NCBI RefSeq assembly: GCF_000305935.1
Contig: NC_018870.1
Location: 1,257,942 to 1,321,941, forward strand
Source: Thermacetogenium phaeum DSM 12270
GTDB taxonomy: Bacteria > Bacillota > DSM-12270 > Thermacetogeniales > Thermacetogeniaceae
Length of the DNA: 64,000 nucleotides
Reading direction: 5' to 3'
Part shown: piece after piece, positions 1 through 8,603 of the stretch
Numbering within the stretch: position 1 is the stretch's first letter
Layout of the letters: each line of letters starts with the position of its first letter
The notes under the pieces: model-generated
Database searches by the model: none
Told to the model about the DNA's origin: nothing
The model's input: the letters and a program-made list of their open reading frames with translations, nothing else
Program-made: the position numbers and the translations under genes

Positions 1-1
1 G

Positions 2-949
2 GTCGCCTCGAGATCTTATGCCCTCTCCCTTAAGGGGCGCAACCCCTGGTTTGATGTGGGAACCGACACCGCCACCCAGGTTTATGGGGGTTATACCGCA
101 GAGATAGCTTATGGGATGAACGGCAATAATCCCGTTGTGGAGGCGGTCGACAGAACAAGGGGAGAGGTTCTCACCTACGACGGAAAACTCGTCAATGCTG
201 TTTATCATTCCAATGCGGGGGGGCATACGGAGGACAGCGAGAATGTCTGGAATGATCCCCTTCCCTATCTGAGGGCGGTGCCCAGCCCTACAGATGCCTA
301 TGCCGATGAAGTTGGGGGATGGGCGGCGGAGACCTATCGCTGGGTGAAGACCTTTGACAAAAGCGAGCTGGAGGCAATCCTGGGGGTCGGTGAAATCAAA
401 GAAATCCGCCTCTCCAGAGAACGCACGAGGGTTACCAGAAACCCCGTCACCGGGAAGGTGGTGAGAAGTTTCATCCCGGGTACGACTACGGCCTCCGGGA
501 GGGTGACTGCGCTTACCGTTGTCGGCACCAAAGGGACAAAGAGCTATTACCGCGACCAGATACGGGCACCTTTTGGCCTAAAAAGCACCCTCTTCGATAT
601 CGATTGGGGGGGACGTCAAATATACGTTATGAGGAATGACGGACAGGTGCAAGAGCTTGCAGGCGAAAATTTCTGGGTTCTGGGAGGAGCCGCCCGTATG
701 TCCACGCTGAACCTGAGGGAGATGAGGCCGTATGTTGCCGGGAGCGGAAACAGGGTGGTTTCCTGGGATGCCTTTTCTGATAAAATTGTTTTTATCGGGA
801 AGGGCTATGGGCATGGATTGGGCATGAGTCAGTGGGGTGCCAGAGGACTGGCCGCCCAAGGGTATAATTATCGAGAGATTCTGGAAATTTACTATAATCA
901 GGGAAAACGTGACGGAAAACTGAAAATAAATGCCAACTACGGACGATAA
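2..949 (+). CDS. SpoIID/LytB-domain protein, 5' end missing
   Basis: The frame is open to the left edge, so the N-terminus lies outside the window; 315 codons are visible. The start reads VASRSYAL, the usual SpoIID core (family form AARTYAL), followed by YHSNAGG and the C-terminal block GYGHGLGMSQWGARG. SpoIID proteins are membrane-anchored lytic transglycosylases that cut peptidoglycan during engulfment; LytB relatives modify amidases in vegetative cells. The position directly before queA-tgt matches the ruvB-spoIID-queA-tgt order of many Clostridia, which suggests a housekeeping-locus paralogue rather than the canonical spoIID next to spoIIIC/D. A GTG at 56 is internal, not the start. Family assignment is secure; the exact role is not. 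Confidence 0.85.
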   Translation, partial: VASRSYALSLKGRNPWFDVGTDTATQVYGGYTAEIAYGMNGNNPVVEAVDRTRGEVLTYDGKLVNAVYHSNAGGHTEDSENVWNDPLPYLRAVPSPTDAYADEVGGWAAETYRWVKTFDKSELEAILGVGEIKEIRLSRERTRVTRNPVTGKVVRSFIPGTTTASGRVTALTVVGTKGTKSYYRDQIRAPFGLKSTLFDIDWGGRQIYVMRNDGQVQELAGENFWVLGGAARMSTLNLREMRPYVAGSGNRVVSWDAFSDKIVFIGKGYGHGLGMSQWGARGLAAQGYNYREILEIYYNQGKRDGKLKINANYGR

Positions 950-969
950 CGGAAGGATCAGGAAAGCTT

Positions 970-2007
970 ATGCACATCAGTGACTTCGATTATTATCTGC
1001 CGGATGAGTTGATTGCTCAGTATCCTGCAGCCCGTCGAGAAGGTTCCAGGCTCCTTGTGCTCCCCAAAAAGGGGGGCGCAATTATCCATACGAGCTTTAG
1101 CGAAATCGGCGATTTTCTGGTGCCGGGAGACCTCCTGGTTTTAAACGAGACCAAGGTTTTCCCGGCACGGCTGTTGGGAGCGAGGGAAAGAACCGGTGGC
1201 CAGGTAGAATTATTACTGTTAGAGGAAAAGGCTTCTTTAGTCTGGGAGGCGCTGGTTAGACCCGGCAAAAAGGCCAGGATAGGGGAAACCCTAATTTTCG
1301 GCAACGGATCTCTGAGTTGTGTGATCGAGGGGAAAACTCCGGATGGGGGAAGATTGGTCAGGTTCACCGGAGTATCGGAACAGGAATTCTGGGATGAGGT
1401 GTTTAAGATCGGCAAGGTGCCTCTGCCTCCTTATATTAAACGGGATGAAGAGCAGATCGACAGAGAGCGCTATCAGACCGTTTATGCCCGAATTCCGGGA
1501 TCGGCAGCTGCCCCCACGGCCGGGCTTCATTTTACAGAGGAAATATTGCGGAGATTGCAGGAAAAGGGTGTGCGGATTGCCTTTGTCCTGCTGCATGTCG
1601 GGTTGGGGACCTTCCGTCCGGTTCGTGTTGCCGATGTGGAAAAGCATCAAATGCACGCTGAATACTGGAAACTGGAACCGGTTGCTGCCGATTTGATCAA
1701 CAGAACAAAACAGGAGGGAGGGCGTGTTGTTGCCGTCGGAACCACGACTGTAAGGGTGCTTTAGAGCGCCCCCTTTGATGGCGGCAGGATCCTTCCCGGT
1801 GAGGGATGGACAAGGCTTTTCATCTACCCTGGCTTTTCCTTCCGGGTCATCGATGGTCTCCTCACCAACTTCCACCTTCCCCGCTCCACTTTGCTGATGC
1901 TGGTTTGTGCCTTTGCCGGACGGGAGCGCGTCCTTAGTGCCTACAGGGAAGCGGTGGAGAAGCGCTACCGTTTTTTCAGCTACGGAGATGCAATGCTGAT
2001 TATCTAA
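970..2007 (+). pseudogene. queA: queA, SAM:tRNA ribosyltransferase-isomerase, interrupted by in-frame TAG
   Basis: QueA transfers the ribosyl part of SAM to preQ1 in tRNA (wobble G34), making epoxyqueuosine. The first 264 codons carry family features such as GLGTFRPVR and VGTTTVRVL. Codon 265 (1762-1764) is TAG where the family has Glu (VGTTSVRTLE), one base from GAG. The same frame continues without a shift through [35 protein letters not shown] and [12 protein letters not shown] to TAA at 2005-2007, giving 345 codons in total, the normal family length. The truncated product would lack about 80 conserved residues. TAG ends many intact genes here (ftsW, murC, mraY, murD, ymxH), so general amber recoding is unlikely. 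It could be a recent nonsense mutation or a base-call error. tgt follows after 15 bp. Confidence 0.85.
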
Positions 2008-3147
<1,140 letters not shown>

Positions 3148-3222
3148 TTGAGACAAAAGCCGCGGCAGGAAAGAGATCCCTTGATGTCCAAATAGTGGTA
3201 AGAGTACTGAACTAAATGGGAG

Positions 3223-3435
3223 ATGATCGCAAAAGTGAAAATAGGTGGGCTGATATCGAGGGTTATACCGGAGGCTTTCCTGGGTTTGATCGGCCGACTG
3301 CAATTAAGAAAGCGGCTGCAGATGGAATACCTTCTCGTTAGCAGGGTTGTTGAAAATCTACCCCGTTGCTGGGAGGAGAAGGAAAATATGCTTCTGGAAC
3401 GGGTTGCCAAAGATGTCGGGGAGGGATGGTGGTGA
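3223..3435 (+). CDS. Small basic protein, possible antitoxin partner
   Basis: A 70-residue ORF with a basic, hydrophobic N-terminal half (Ile/Leu/Arg rich) and an acidic C-terminal part ending GEGWW. I do not recognise its family, and it does not resemble the Bacillus MazE-type antitoxin EndoAI. Support for it being real is positional: its stop TGA (3433-3435) overlaps the probable GTG start of the MazF-like gene (3432) as GTGA, the classic signature of translational coupling. The ribosome site before ATG 3223 is weak (GGGAG nearly touching the start), so the start is uncertain. Antitoxin is an inference from this arrangement only. Confidence 0.45.
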   Translation: MIAKVKIGGLISRVIPEAFLGLIGRLQLRKRLQMEYLLVSRVVENLPRCWEEKENMLLERVAKDVGEGWW

Positions 3436-3893
3436 TTGTCGAAGGAAATGGCTTTACAATTGAGCGTGGGGATATCTACCTGATTGAACTTAACGGAGCG
3501 GCAGGTGAAAAAATCAGGCAGCCGGTTCTCGTTATTCAGAATGATGTTGGTAACCGCTTTTGCCAGTCGGTTATTGTCGTTCCCTTATTCCCCAACCTCC
3601 GCCTAAAGCACCTTTTGCTGGGGGTGATGATCAAGGCAGGAGGAGGCAACGGGCTGGCGACCGACCACATTGCCCTGTTTACTCAGATCCGGACTATTGA
3701 TAAATCCTTTTTCCATAGGGATAATTATTTAGGGCAGTTGGATAGAATGGTGATGCGGCGAGTTGATGAGGCTATCAAGTTGAGCCTGGGTTTAAGCACG
3801 GTACAGCGCCTTCAGACCAAACAGCAGTTGTCGAAAAAGTGGAGAATGTTGACAAATCCGGAAGGAAAGTCTCCAGAAAGAAGATCCATCTAG
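3432..3893 (+). CDS. MazF/PemK-like endoribonuclease toxin
   Basis: MazF/PemK proteins cut single-stranded RNA at short sequences. The protein matches the Bacillus EndoA pattern in order: RGDIYLIEL near residue 12, RQPVLVIQNDVGNRF (including the family's catalytic Arg region), then TQIRTIDK and VDEAIKLSLGL. About 30 extra residues, rich in Lys/Arg/Gln, follow the usual end of the fold. GTG 3432 is chosen because GGGGAGGG (3418-3425) sits 6 bp upstream and it overlaps the upstream stop as GTGA; ATG 3426 and GTG 3429 are alternatives. The gene lies between tgt and secD, where yajC is usually found. Confidence 0.85.
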   Translation: MIVEGNGFTIERGDIYLIELNGAAGEKIRQPVLVIQNDVGNRFCQSVIVVPLFPNLRLKHLLLGVMIKAGGGNGLATDHIALFTQIRTIDKSFFHRDNYLGQLDRMVMRRVDEAIKLSLGLSTVQRLQTKQQLSKKWRMLTNPEGKSPERRSI

Positions 3894-3917
3894 GAGGAAT
3901 CTAAGAAAGGGCAGCGA

Positions 3918-4628
3918 ATGTATATAGGATTGAGAAAAGGTGAAGGAAGCGGGCAAGTGCAGAAGCAGGCGATCACCCTGGAATTAATTAAGAAAAACCC
4001 TATAGTAGATACCCTGATCAGGGTCGGCAATGACAACCTCAGAGTGATGGGATTTACAGAGCACGGCTACCGTCATCTGAATCTGGTTTCCAGCATTGCT
4101 TGTAATGTGCTCAAGATGCTGGGCTATCCCAGAAGGGAGGCAGAGCTGGCTGCTATTGCCGGCTACCTCCATGACATCGGCAATGTGATTAACCGCAACG
4201 GTCATCATCTCTCAGGAGGGGTGCTTGCCTATTACATATTAGACCAGATGGGCATGTGCCCCGATGAGATTTTTACTATCGTAGCGGCTATCGGAAACCA
4301 TGATGAAGCGACCGGACAACCTGTCAACAACGTGGCTGCAGCCTTGATTCTTGCCGATAAGGCGGATGTGCACCGCAGCCGGGTAAGGAATAAGGAGCAG
4401 TCGAAGTTCGATATCCACGACCGGGTTAATTATGCGGTGGAGCGTTCCTTTCTGAGGGTCGATGCCGGAAAGCGCAGCATCATCCTGGAACTGGAGATCG
4501 ATCCGGCCATTAGTCCGGTGATGGATTATTTTGAAATTTTTTTGACCCGAATGCTGATGTGCAGAAGAGCAGCCGGTTTTCTGCGATGCAGCTTTGGCAT
4601 GGAGATAAACGGGAATAAGCTGGTTTAA
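3918..4628 (+). CDS. HD-domain metal-dependent phosphohydrolase
   Basis: A 236-residue protein with the HD superfamily metal ligands in order: EHGYRH, LHDIGN, a histidine in GNHD, and ILADKADVHR. Such proteins hydrolyse phosphate bonds in nucleotides or RNA; the substrate here cannot be read from sequence. Similar HD proteins sit just upstream of secD in several Clostridia (from memory). AAAGGG lies 6 bp before ATG 3918; TTG 3930 or GTG 3957 are possible later starts. The gene is followed after 24 bp by secD, so it is probably in the same transcript. Confidence 0.85.
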   Translation: MYIGLRKGEGSGQVQKQAITLELIKKNPIVDTLIRVGNDNLRVMGFTEHGYRHLNLVSSIACNVLKMLGYPRREAELAAIAGYLHDIGNVINRNGHHLSGGVLAYYILDQMGMCPDEIFTIVAAIGNHDEATGQPVNNVAAALILADKADVHRSRVRNKEQSKFDIHDRVNYAVERSFLRVDAGKRSIILELEIDPAISPVMDYFEIFLTRMLMCRRAAGFLRCSFGMEINGNKLV

Positions 4629-4652
4629 ATTCCCTGGGAAGGAGTTAGATTG

Positions 4653-5957
4653 ATGTCTAAAAAGGAAAGACAAAAGAAAAAGATCGCAGAGAAGCAGCAG
4701 GCAGTTTCCGTAACAGGAAAAAAGGAGAAGAATGCCGGAATCAACTGGGGGGTGTCAACGCTTTTTTTTCTGCTTGTAGGAGCGATTTTGTGCGTCGCTG
4801 TCTTTTCAATCAAGCCCCTTGCCGGGCAACTGCAGAAACACCTGGGGCTTGACCTGCGCGGTGGTGTGCATGTCGTTTATCAGGCAGTCCCGACCAAAGA
4901 GGCGCCGGTTACCGCTGACTCGATTGATAGGCTGATCGCCATTTTTAACAATAGGGTCAATGCTTACGGGCTGACAGAACCCCTGATCCAGAAGCAGGGC
5001 AGCGACAGGGTGATTGTCGAGTTGCCCGGCGTCAAAGATCCGGAAGAAGCTGTGGAGATGCTCGGCCGAATGGCCAAGCTGGAATTCAAGACAGAGGATG
5101 GAAAGACAGTCCTGACCGGAAGATACCTGAGCGATGCCCGTGCTCAGTTAAACCCTAATAATAACGAACCGGAAGTTGTTTTGAAATTCGATAAGGAAGG
5201 TGCCAGGATTTTTAGTGAGGTGACGACCGCCAATGTGGGCAGGAGGATTGCCATCTACCTGGATGAAAGGCTTTTGACCGCCCCGGTGGTGAGGGATCCC
5301 ATTCCTGATGGTAATGCCGTCATCAGCGGCGGGTACGAGACACTGGAGGAGGCTCAGAAGGAAGCCATTTTGCTGCGCTCCGGAGCCCTTCCCGTTAATG
5401 TGAAGCTTTTGGAAAAGAGGAGCGTCGGCCCGACCCTGGGGAAGGAATCCCTGGAGCGGAGCCTGAAGGCCGGAATCATCGGCGTTGCTTTGATATTCAT
5501 CTTTATGATTTTGTACTACCGCTGGCCGGGCGTAATTGCCAACCTTTCCCTGATCGTTTATGGATTGATCGTCATCTCTGTTTTTCTCCTGTTCAAAGCG
5601 ACTTTAACCTTGCCGGGCATTGCCGGTTTCATTCTCTCCATCGGAATGGCGGTTGACTCCAACATTATTATTTACGAAAGGTTAAAGGAGGAGTTGCGGG
5701 CCGGAAAAACCCTGCGTTCTGCCATCGATGCGGGCTTCTATAATGCCTTCCGGGCGATTTTGGATGCCAATGTGACGACATTGATTGCTGCAGGAGTCCT
5801 TTATTACCTGGGGAGCGGTCCCATCAGAGGATTTGCGATAACTTTGAGCATCGGTATCCTGGTGAGCATGTTTACTGCGATCACCTTTACCCGATTCGTA
5901 CTGCATCTGGTGGCGCGGTCGCGGTTGGTAGTTAATCCGAAGGCCTATGGGGTTTAA
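4653..5957 (+). CDS. secD: Protein translocase subunit SecD
   Basis: SecD forms, with SecF, the RND-type membrane complex that uses the proton motive force to help SecYEG pull proteins across the membrane. The protein has a charged cytoplasmic N-terminus, a first membrane span near residues 30-50, the LGLDLRGGVHV motif, an external P1 domain, and RSVGPTLGKE before five further membrane spans in the C-terminal third. ATG 4653 has GGAAGGAG 8 bp upstream; the TTG at 4650 is less well placed. secF follows after 17 bp. yajC, often immediately upstream of secD, is absent from this location. Confidence 0.97.
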   Translation: MSKKERQKKKIAEKQQAVSVTGKKEKNAGINWGVSTLFFLLVGAILCVAVFSIKPLAGQLQKHLGLDLRGGVHVVYQAVPTKEAPVTADSIDRLIAIFNNRVNAYGLTEPLIQKQGSDRVIVELPGVKDPEEAVEMLGRMAKLEFKTEDGKTVLTGRYLSDARAQLNPNNNEPEVVLKFDKEGARIFSEVTTANVGRRIAIYLDERLLTAPVVRDPIPDGNAVISGGYETLEEAQKEAILLRSGALPVNVKLLEKRSVGPTLGKESLERSLKAGIIGVALIFIFMILYYRWPGVIANLSLIVYGLIVISVFLLFKATLTLPGIAGFILSIGMAVDSNIIIYERLKEELRAGKTLRSAIDAGFYNAFRAILDANVTTLIAAGVLYYLGSGPIRGFAITLSIGILVSMFTAITFTRFVLHLVARSRLVVNPKAYGV

Positions 5958-5974
5958 AGGAGGAGGGCTTTGAA

Positions 5975-6832
5975 GTGAATCTGATCAAGTTGAGGAAGTA
6001 CTGGTATCTGATATCGCTGTTGGTTATCGTACCCGGTTTGATCTCCTTAGCCGTAAAAGGCCTCAACCTGGGGATTGATTTTCGAGGAGGCAGTTATATC
6101 GAACTCAAATTTAAAAAGGCGGTGGAGTCAGGGGATGTCCTTCCGGTTTTAGAGGACGTTGGCGTTGAGAAGGCGAATGTGCAGACTGCCGCCGGGAATA
6201 TCATCATTATCCGAGCCCGGGACCTCTCTCAGAAGGAGAGCGGTTCTCTCTTGCAGGCTCTTCGAGAAAAGTTCGGCAGTTACGAGCTGCTGCGCAACGA
6301 GAATGTGGGGCCGACCATCGGAAAGGAATTGCGCAACAAAGCCCTTTTAGCTCTCGCCATAGCTTTCGCTCTGATGATCGTTTACATTACCATCCGCTTT
6401 GAGTTCCTGTCGGGGCTGGCAGCTGTTTCTGCTCTTTTTCATGATATCCTGGTGACGGTGGGATTAACAAGTATTCTGGGATTAGAGGTTGACGGGTCGT
6501 TTATCGCTGCTCTGTTGACGATTGTTGGGTATTCGATTAACGATACCATAGTCGTTTTTGACCGTATCCGCGAGAACCTGAAGAAACGCAAGAAAGGGGA
6601 GCTTCTGGATGAGATTTTTCATAAAAGCATCATTCAGACCTTGGCCCGATCGATCAACACCGTCCTGGCTGTGCTTTTCTGTCTGGTGGCTCTGATTTTC
6701 TTCGGGGGAGTGACCATCAGAACCTTTATGATTGTCCTGCTGATCGGGGTGACGGCCGGGTGTTATTCATCGATCTTTGTAGCCAGCCCGCTCTGGTATG
6801 ACTACCGGCGCTTAAGGGGAGAAGGTGTTTGA
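5975..6832 (+). CDS. secF: Protein translocase subunit SecF
   Basis: Partner of SecD in the accessory translocase complex. The 285-residue protein begins NLIKLRKYWY, has a first membrane span, then GLNLGIDFRGGSYIEL, NVGPTIGKEL and a C-terminal block of membrane segments with VGYSINDTIVVFDRIREN, the SecF signature. GTG 5975 is preceded by AAAGGAGGAGGG. The gene closes the queA-tgt-secDF group; an eight-T run (6833-6840) follows the stop but no clear hairpin precedes it. Confidence 0.97.
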   Translation: MNLIKLRKYWYLISLLVIVPGLISLAVKGLNLGIDFRGGSYIELKFKKAVESGDVLPVLEDVGVEKANVQTAAGNIIIIRARDLSQKESGSLLQALREKFGSYELLRNENVGPTIGKELRNKALLALAIAFALMIVYITIRFEFLSGLAAVSALFHDILVTVGLTSILGLEVDGSFIAALLTIVGYSINDTIVVFDRIRENLKKRKKGELLDEIFHKSIIQTLARSINTVLAVLFCLVALIFFGGVTIRTFMIVLLIGVTAGCYSSIFVASPLWYDYRRLRGEGV

Positions 6833-6844
6833 TTTTTTTTGTTC

Positions 6845-6873
6845 TTGAATTATCTGTTAAACATCGGTATAAT
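6845..6873 (+). promoter_or_regulatory. SigA-type promoter of the cobT leader
   Basis: TTGAAT (6845-6850), a 17-bp spacer, then a perfect TATAAT (6868-6873). Transcription should start near 6880, just before the cobalamin riboswitch. Confidence 0.7.
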
Positions 6874-6899
6874 TGACACGAACGGTGACAATTAAATCA

Positions 6900-7080
6900 G
6901 TTTTTACGTTGGCAGGTGCCCGTGTTACGGGAGAATAGGGAATCAGGTGTAAGTCCTGAGCGGACCCGCCACTGTAACCAGGGACAGGCCGCGGGAGGCC
7001 ACTGCCACGGAACACCGGGGCGGGAAGGCGCGGTTGATGGATGACCTGGAGCCAGGAGACCTGCCTGCCGACAGGGCTCT
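6900..7080 (+). promoter_or_regulatory. Cobalamin (B12) riboswitch
   Basis: The aptamer is recognised from its conserved segments in order: GGCAGGTGCC at its 5' side, GGGAGAATAGGGAA, GGTGTAAGTCCTGAGC, CCCGCCACTGTAA, and the B12 box AGCCAGGAGACCTGCCTGCC at 7050-7069. These are hallmark elements of the adenosylcobalamin-binding RNA. It precedes an intrinsic terminator and then cobT, so ligand binding should favour termination and reduce cobT expression. The mechanism is inferred from the layout. Confidence 0.95.
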
Positions 7081-7095
7081 CTGAGGGATGATGGT

Positions 7096-7129
7096 AAAGT
7101 CCCCAGCCATTAGTGGCTGGGGACTTTTT
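7096..7129 (+). terminator. Intrinsic terminator of the cobalamin riboswitch
   Basis: A 14-bp perfect stem (7096-7109 with 7114-7127), loop TTAG, followed by T residues. It lies 27 bases after the B12 box and is the likely expression platform. Confidence 0.85.
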
Positions 7130-7130
7130 G

Positions 7131-7250
7131 GTGTGCGCCCGGCATGTTTGCCGGCCTGTGGGTTGAAATACCATGCCGACCAGCCTCTGTGAAGACAACT
7201 CGCAGGCAAGGTCGTCACCGGTAACGGAGGGGTAAGAGATACATTATCAC
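7131..7250 (+). mobile_element. Probable group IIC intron remnant (5' domain I only)
   Basis: Directly after the T-run of the riboswitch terminator the sequence starts GTGTGCGCCCGGCATG, which resembles the 5' end of group IIC introns (the Oceanobacillus intron begins GUGUGCCCGGCAUG). Further resemblances follow in the right order: GGGTTGAAATACC, CTGTGAAG, GGCAAGG and CACCGGTAACGG. Group IIC introns characteristically insert just 3' of terminator hairpins, which is the position seen. No reverse transcriptase ORF and no domain V were found before cobT, so it would be a truncated remnant; its 3' limit is approximate. The comparison is from memory. Confidence 0.55.
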
Positions 7251-7315
7251 CGGCCGCTAATCCGTGCTACCGGAAGCACGGTAATGAATATAAAAATGTA
7301 GGGGGTCTGATCGAA

Positions 7316-8371
7316 TTGTTGTTTGAAGAAACAATTGCAAAAATTGGGGAGCTTGATAAGGAGGCTCAGGCAAGGGCGCGTCGGCGCCAGGATGCCTTGA
7401 TTAAGCCTATGGGCAGCCTGGGAATGCTGGAAGATGTGGCGATTAAAATAGCCGGCATCACCGGGGAAACAATGCCCTGGTTGGAGAAAAAGGCGGTGAT
7501 AACCATGGCGGGGGATCACGGGATAGCCAGAGAGGGAGTCAGCGCTGCTTCCCAGGAGGTAACACCGCAAATGGTGAGGGGCTTCCTTAACGGAGGGGCT
7601 GCCATTAATGTGTTAACAAGGCATGCCGGTGCCCGGGTGGTTTGTGTCGATATGGGAATGGCCAAAGTTGTCGACGACCCGCGCCTGGTCGTACGACGCA
7701 TTGGGCCCGGTACAAATAATATCGCTGAGGGGCCTGCTATGACCAGAGAGCAGGCGCGTGCCGCTGTAGAGGCGGGGATCGAAATTGCCACAGAGGAGAT
7801 CAGGGGGGGCACCCAGCTGCTGGCCACGGGGGATATGGGTATCGGCAATACGACGCCGAGCACCGCCATCCTGGCGGCATTTACAGGTTTCCCCGTGCCT
7901 CTTCTGACGGGGAAGGGAACGGGTCTGAATCCCGAAGGTGTGCAGCGCAAGGCCCAGTTGATAGAGAAGGCGCTTGCAGTGAACACTCCGGATCCCCGGG
8001 ACGGCTTGGATGTGCTGGCGAAGGTGGGCGGCTTTGAGATCGGCGGCCTGGCCGGGGTGATCCTCGGGGCTGCCGCTTCCCGGGTTCCGGTCGTGATCGA
8101 CGGTTTCATCTCCGGTGCTGCTGCCATGATCGCCCGTTCATTGGCGCCCCGGGCGGTGGATTATATGATCGCCTCTCACCTATCCGAGGAACCAGGGCAC
8201 AGAATCATGCTTACCTGGCTTGGAGTCGAGCCCATGCTTCATATGAGAATGAGGCTCGGAGAAGGAACGGGAGCCGCCCTCGCCTTTACTATAATTGACG
8301 CCGCCTTGAAGATCGTCAGAGAAATGGCCACATTCGAAGAAGCGGGGGTTAGCGACGAGGGTTTGCATTGA
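7316..8371 (+). CDS. cobT: Nicotinate-nucleotide:dimethylbenzimidazole phosphoribosyltransferase
   Basis: CobT makes alpha-ribazole phosphate, the lower-ligand nucleotide of cobalamin, from nicotinate mononucleotide and dimethylbenzimidazole. The 351 residues carry EGVSAASQEVTPQMV, LATGDMGIGNTTPST, GGFEIGGLAGVILGAA and SEEPGHRIML, all CobT signatures, with family-typical length. The start is TTG 7316 with GGGGG upstream; a second TTG follows at once. No other cobalamin gene is adjacent, so cobT appears to stand alone under the riboswitch. Confidence 0.95.
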   Translation: MLFEETIAKIGELDKEAQARARRRQDALIKPMGSLGMLEDVAIKIAGITGETMPWLEKKAVITMAGDHGIAREGVSAASQEVTPQMVRGFLNGGAAINVLTRHAGARVVCVDMGMAKVVDDPRLVVRRIGPGTNNIAEGPAMTREQARAAVEAGIEIATEEIRGGTQLLATGDMGIGNTTPSTAILAAFTGFPVPLLTGKGTGLNPEGVQRKAQLIEKALAVNTPDPRDGLDVLAKVGGFEIGGLAGVILGAAASRVPVVIDGFISGAAAMIARSLAPRAVDYMIASHLSEEPGHRIMLTWLGVEPMLHMRMRLGEGTGAALAFTIIDAALKIVREMATFEEAGVSDEGLH

Positions 8372-8393
8372 GCTGGATATAGAGAGTTATCTT

Positions 8394-8408
8394 TGATATC
8401 AATTATCA
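8394..8408. promoter_or_regulatory. Fur-box-like palindrome
   Basis: TGATATCAATTATCA matches the 7-1-7 Fur consensus TGATAATNATTATCA at 12 of 14 defined positions. A second half site, TGATAAT, follows near 8435. It lies about 200 bp upstream of the cation efflux gene. Regulator identity is a guess from the motif alone. Confidence 0.35.
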
Positions 8409-8517
8409 TTTAATTGCCTGCTGTTGCCCGTTATGATAATATCTTTATGACAATGTCAGGCTGGGCCGTTGCCTGTGCCGGGTCTTTACGGACAGCGGGT
8501 TCGCACAGATATCCCGT

Positions 8518-8558
8518 GGGACTTCATCAAGTTAAAAACCCTGGTGAAGTTCCTTTTT
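8518..8558 (+). terminator. Intrinsic terminator in the leader of the CDF gene
   Basis: A 12-bp stem (8518-8529 with 8542-8553, two G-T pairs) around a 12-base loop, followed by TTTTTATTATT. It ends about 45 bp before the start of the cation diffusion facilitator. It could simply terminate cobT transcription or act as an attenuator; the 100 bases before it can also form hairpins. Confidence 0.7.
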
Positions 8559-8603
8559 ATTATTATATAAACGCATATATAAACGACCGGGAGGTACTGA
8601 CAA

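Noticed and set aside
7262-7281. Hairpin CCGTGCT/AGCACGG just before cobT
   Set aside because: No T-run follows and it lacks the AGC triad of group II domain V; noted only as a small stem.
8408-8530. NiCo (czcD) riboswitch
   Set aside because: Position and terminator fit, but I could not align the conserved core segments; kept as an unnamed leader instead.
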